From Candidatus Eiseniibacteriota bacterium (GTDB taxonomy: Bacteria; Joyebacterota; Joyebacteria; Joyebacterales; Joyebacteraceae): DNA of 8,285 nucleotides. The notes below the pieces were generated by a model, which saw only the letters and a list, made by a program, of their open reading frames with translations, did no database searches and was not told the origin of the DNA. Both the position numbers and the translations under genes were made by a program. Shown here in pieces: positions 6,536 to 8,285 of this stretch. Position 1 is the first letter of the stretch; every line of letters begins with the position of its first letter. The stretch covers positions 1 through 8,285 of the forward strand of contig DAOWCM010000085.1 in NCBI GenBank assembly GCA_030639555.1, read 5' to 3'.

Positions 6536-7567
6536 TCACGCGCTCCTGTAGACGAGGAAGAGGGCAATGAGGTAGACGGGTACCGCGAGGAACACCATCG
6601 ACCTGGCGATCGTCTTCCCCGCGCGGTGCGACCGGCTGAGAATCCCAACCAGGACGAACAGCGTCAGAAGGAGCGCCGCCGCAACGCTCAGAAGATTGGA
6701 CACCGAGATCACCGCCCACGCTGACTGCGAAAATCTGAATGCCAGGAGCGGCGCGCCGACCGCGAAGACGAGGATGTTGACCATGTTGCTGCCGAGGATC
6801 GTCCCCATCGCCATGTCCTCCAGCCCGGCCCTCTTGACCGCCGCGTAGGCAACGGACACCTCGGGCATGGACGTGGCGACCGCAACCAGGAGCGTTCCCA
6901 CGAACGTGTGGCCCAGGGTCATGCCGCCGGGGAACTCGTACGATGCGATCCCGTTGGCGCCCTTTGCGATCGCGAAGCCGCCGACAACGACGACGACCGA
7001 GAGGAGCAGGAAGCGAAGAACGACGCCCCCCGTGCCGCCTCGCACGTCACGTGCGTCCGCGTCCGCTGTCCTCTTCCCCTGCACCTTGCGGTGAGTCAAC
7101 GAGTCGTGCAGGAAGATCGCGACGATGGGCACGCTGAACAGAAGCACCGGGAGGACCGGGGACGACATGCGCGGACCGACGAGCACGCCCAGACCGGCTA
7201 TGCCGGTGAGAATAAGCAGGTAGACGCACGTCCTCGCGTAGCGGGCCCTGTCGACGTTGTGAAGAAACGTGCCCGCCACCAGCAGTTCGAGGATCACGAT
7301 GCTTGTGATGTTGAAATTGTTGCTGCCGATGATGTTGCCGAAGGCGAGGTCGGGCGCACCCTCTTTCAGCATCGCCGCCAGCGTCACGGACAGCTCAGGC
7401 AGAGAGGTAACGATGGAGAGCACGAAGAGTCCGATGGCGGTGGCGCTTATGCCGAGCTTCCCCGCGAGGTTGTTTCCCGTTTCCGGCAGACGGCCGCCGC
7501 CCAGCCATATGGCGGCCGCCCCGACGACAAAGAACGCCACGGACATGGGCAGGCTATCGAGAGGCAA
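6536..7567 (-). CDS. Na+/Ca2+ antiporter family (CaCA) membrane protein
   Basis: 343 residues from a TTG at 7567. An in-frame ATG at 7546 would remove seven residues. The protein shows the two inverted alpha repeats of the CaCA superfamily. The first has TSLPELSVTLAAM near 54-66 and GNIIGSNNFNI at 77-87. The second has HTFVGTLLVAVATSMPEVSV near 220-239 and GTILGSNMVNI at 255-265. E58 and E236 correspond to the ion-binding glutamates. About ten membrane helices can be drawn, with a charged loop (about 155-180) between the halves, as in bacterial members. The second repeat has Thr at 256 where the first has Asn (GTILGSN against GNIIGSN). The Gly usual before TSxPE is Val and Ala in the two repeats, a variant I believe is shared by a bacterial subgroup. 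It should sit in the inner membrane and exchange Ca2+ or another cation for Na+ or H+; ion specificity cannot be read. It is first behind the promoter at 7608-7637. Confidence 0.88.
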   Translation of the reverse strand: MPLDSLPMSVAFFVVGAAAIWLGGGRLPETGNNLAGKLGISATAIGLFVLSIVTSLPELSVTLAAMLKEGAPDLAFGNIIGSNNFNITSIVILELLVAGTFLHNVDRARYARTCVYLLILTGIAGLGVLVGPRMSSPVLPVLLFSVPIVAIFLHDSLTHRKVQGKRTADADARDVRGGTGGVVLRFLLLSVVVVVGGFAIAKGANGIASYEFPGGMTLGHTFVGTLLVAVATSMPEVSVAYAAVKRAGLEDMAMGTILGSNMVNILVFAVGAPLLAFRFSQSAWAVISVSNLLSVAAALLLTLFVLVGILSRSHRAGKTIARSMVFLAVPVYLIALFLVYRSA

Positions 7568-7575
7568 TGGACCAT

Positions 7576-7579
7576 CCTC
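7576..7579 (-). promoter_or_regulatory. Shine-Dalgarno supporting the TTG start of the antiporter gene
   Basis: On the minus strand GAGG is followed by 8 nt and then TTG at 7567-7565. The alternative ATG at 7546 has no purine-rich site at a useful distance. An ATG within GAGGATGG is out of frame. The site is short, so the choice is tentative. Confidence 0.5.
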
Positions 7580-7607
7580 ACTGGTGGGTTAGTCTGATTT
7601 CATCCGG

Positions 7608-7637
7608 AGTATAGGTACGCCCATCAATGGGTGTCAA
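7608..7637 (-). promoter_or_regulatory. Sigma-70-type promoter of the antiporter-murQ-anmK-nagZ run
   Basis: Reading the minus strand, a perfect -35 TTGACA (7637-7632) is followed by an 18-nt spacer and TATACT (7613-7608), one base from the TATAAT consensus. Transcription would start near 7601, leaving a leader of about 34 nt before the TTG of the antiporter gene. No other promoter this good was noticed in the five-gene block, and gene junctions there are short, so it probably drives all five genes. Confidence 0.78.
7617..7634. promoter_or_regulatory. Operator-like dyad inside the promoter spacer
   Basis: ACGCCCATCAATGGGTGT is a near-perfect dyad: CCCAT and ATGGG around a central CA, with a further AC/GT pair after one mismatch on each side. 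It covers most of the -35/-10 spacer and the last three bases of the -35 on the minus strand. A protein bound here would block RNA polymerase. No regulator gene is in the window, so the binder is unknown. Confidence 0.5.
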
Positions 7638-7655
7638 CGGAAAGGCTGGTACGTG

Positions 7656-7687
7656 GCGGGGCCCCGACACTGACGCCGGGACCCCGC
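7656..7687 (-). terminator. Strong GC hairpin after the lamin-tail gene
   Basis: GCGGGG (7656-7661) pairs with CCCCGC (7682-7687). After one mismatch, CCCG (7663-7666) pairs with CGGG (7677-7680), giving a 10-bp interrupted stem. It lies about 70 nt past the stop of the lamin-tail gene and upstream of the block 2 promoter. That is where a terminator is expected. No T-run follows on the minus strand, so the call is moderate to low. Confidence 0.4.
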
Positions 7688-7688
7688 A

Positions 7689-7716
7689 CTCCACCACCTT
7701 CCGTCAGACCGTGGAG
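7689..7716. repeat. Inverted repeat CTCCAC / GTGGAG
   Basis: A 6-bp perfect inverted repeat with a 16-nt loop lies directly beside the stronger hairpin at 7656-7687. Together they could form a double stem-loop at the 3' end of the lamin-tail transcript. The short stem could also arise by chance in DNA this GC-rich. Confidence 0.25.
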
Positions 7717-7757
7717 GCAACTCCCCCCGGCCGCGCGGCTCTTCTGGGCATTGTCGA

Positions 7758-8285
7758 TCAGCGGAAGAGCGCCTTGATCTGTCCCCAGTCGACCGTTTCG
7801 ACGGGCGCACCGAAGTTGGGCTCGCCCGGTGTCGGCGGAAGACCGCTTCCGGGCGGGTTCGCGGGATTCAGCCCGTCGTTGCACTCCCAGTTGGGCGAGC
7901 CGTCCGGAACACGCCCCCATGACCGGTCATCACCTATGTTCTGGCTCGTATAGGTCACGAGGTCCACCACCGTTGTAAGGTCGGCCGACACCAGCGTGAT
8001 CGTGTCTCCGGCGTTGTTCATAGAGAGCCCGTTCTTCGCGTAGCCGTTCTCGTCTTCCCACTGATAGGCCTCGTTGCCGTACACGACAAAGAACTCACAC
8101 GGTTCCAGCACTCCTTCGAATCCGAACCGCCAGCTCGAGTCCGAAACGGCGTCGCGCAGCCTCCACCCCGTTATGTCGATCGCCTCTGAGCCCGCGTTGA
8201 ATATCTCAACCCACTCGTCCTCCAGCGAGCCGTATTCCTCGTTGCCGTCCGTCGGCGACCAGTCGCTGGCCGGGTCCGGCATGAG
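7758..8285 (-). CDS. Lamin-tail-domain (LTD) protein, C-terminal part (5' end outside window)
   Basis: 175 residues are visible and the frame stays open to the window edge. The Met codon at 8282 lies within the LTD consensus (LMPDPASDW), so it is not the start. The immunoglobulin-like LTD fold shows as DEWVEIFNAG (23-32), the GWRLRD strand (40-45), LEPCEFFVVYG (60-70), LSMNNAGDTITLVS (87-100), VVDLVTYTSQ (106-115), RSWGRVPDGSPNW (121-133) and TPGEPNFG (152-159). In bacteria such domains sit in secreted or cell-surface proteins, often beside nuclease, calcium-binding or adhesive domains; the partner domain here lies outside the window. After TPGEPN comes a 12-residue linker and the end WGQIKALFR, which is not part of the LTD fold and may be a sorting or anchoring tail (inference). 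Two cysteines (63 and 135) could form a disulfide outside the cytoplasm. Confidence 0.85.
   Translation of the reverse strand, partial: LMPDPASDWSPTDGNEEYGSLEDEWVEIFNAGSEAIDITGWRLRDAVSDSSWRFGFEGVLEPCEFFVVYGNEAYQWEDENGYAKNGLSMNNAGDTITLVSADLTTVVDLVTYTSQNIGDDRSWGRVPDGSPNWECNDGLNPANPPGSGLPPTPGEPNFGAPVETVDWGQIKALFR

Noticed and set aside
6495..6719. N-terminal extension of the membrane protein to an upstream start at 6719
   Set aside because: The added 75 residues overlap the antiporter gene and look like out-of-frame coding. The ATG at 6494 has AAAGGAGA 6 nt upstream and begins a typical membrane-protein N-terminus.
6908..7597. 229-codon plus-strand frame opposite the antiporter gene
   Set aside because: Its product is dominated by Arg, His, Asp and Gln, the mirror of hydrophobic codons on the other strand. 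It is a shadow of membrane-protein coding.
8280..8282. Met codon at 8282 as the start of the lamin-tail protein
   Set aside because: The residues around it already belong to the LTD consensus, no signal peptide would be present, and the frame stays open to the window edge.

Overview
The window is GC-rich bacterial DNA with tightly packed genes in three blocks. Detailed taxonomy cannot be read from it. The mix seen here is an ADP-forming acyl-CoA synthetase next to a BioD/DRTGG protein, anhydro-muropeptide recycling enzymes, and a secreted lamin-tail-domain protein with an unusual C-terminus. That fits a peptidoglycan-containing, probably uncultured, diderm heterotroph (FCB-like candidate phyla are one guess). 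This placement is inference.

Block 1 (plus strand, bases 2-1550) holds the end of an ATP-grasp (beta) region of an ADP-forming acetate/acyl-CoA ligase. It overlaps by 8 nt a 346-residue protein with a BioD-like P-loop domain and a C-terminal DRTGG domain, so the two are probably translationally coupled. The block converges on block 2 across a 51-nt gap containing a 7-bp perfect stem-loop.

Block 2 (minus strand, 7567 down to 1602) is a five-gene run with junctions of about 60 nt or less: a CaCA-family cation/Ca2+ antiporter, an uncharacterised multi-pass membrane protein with a duplicated GW-x6-FW motif, murQ, anmK and nagZ. NagZ releases GlcNAc from anhydro-muropeptides, AnmK converts anhydroMurNAc to MurNAc-6-P, and MurQ converts MurNAc-6-P to GlcNAc-6-P plus D-lactate, so the last three genes form a compact cell-wall recycling module. 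A near-consensus sigma-70-type promoter (TTGACA, 18 nt, TATACT) lies upstream of the antiporter gene, and its spacer holds a dyad that looks like an operator.

Block 3 (minus strand, 8285 down to 7758) is the C-terminal part of a lamin-tail-domain protein, cut by the window edge. It ends in WGQIKALFR. The 190-nt gap between blocks 3 and 2 holds GC-rich hairpins and the block 2 promoter.

No tRNA, rRNA, CRISPR array, insertion sequence or phage gene was seen. The most notable items are the promoter/operator, the pairing of an antiporter and an orphan membrane protein with muropeptide recycling, the two-domain cytoplasmic NagZ, the murQ start region, and the terminal motif of the lamin-tail protein.
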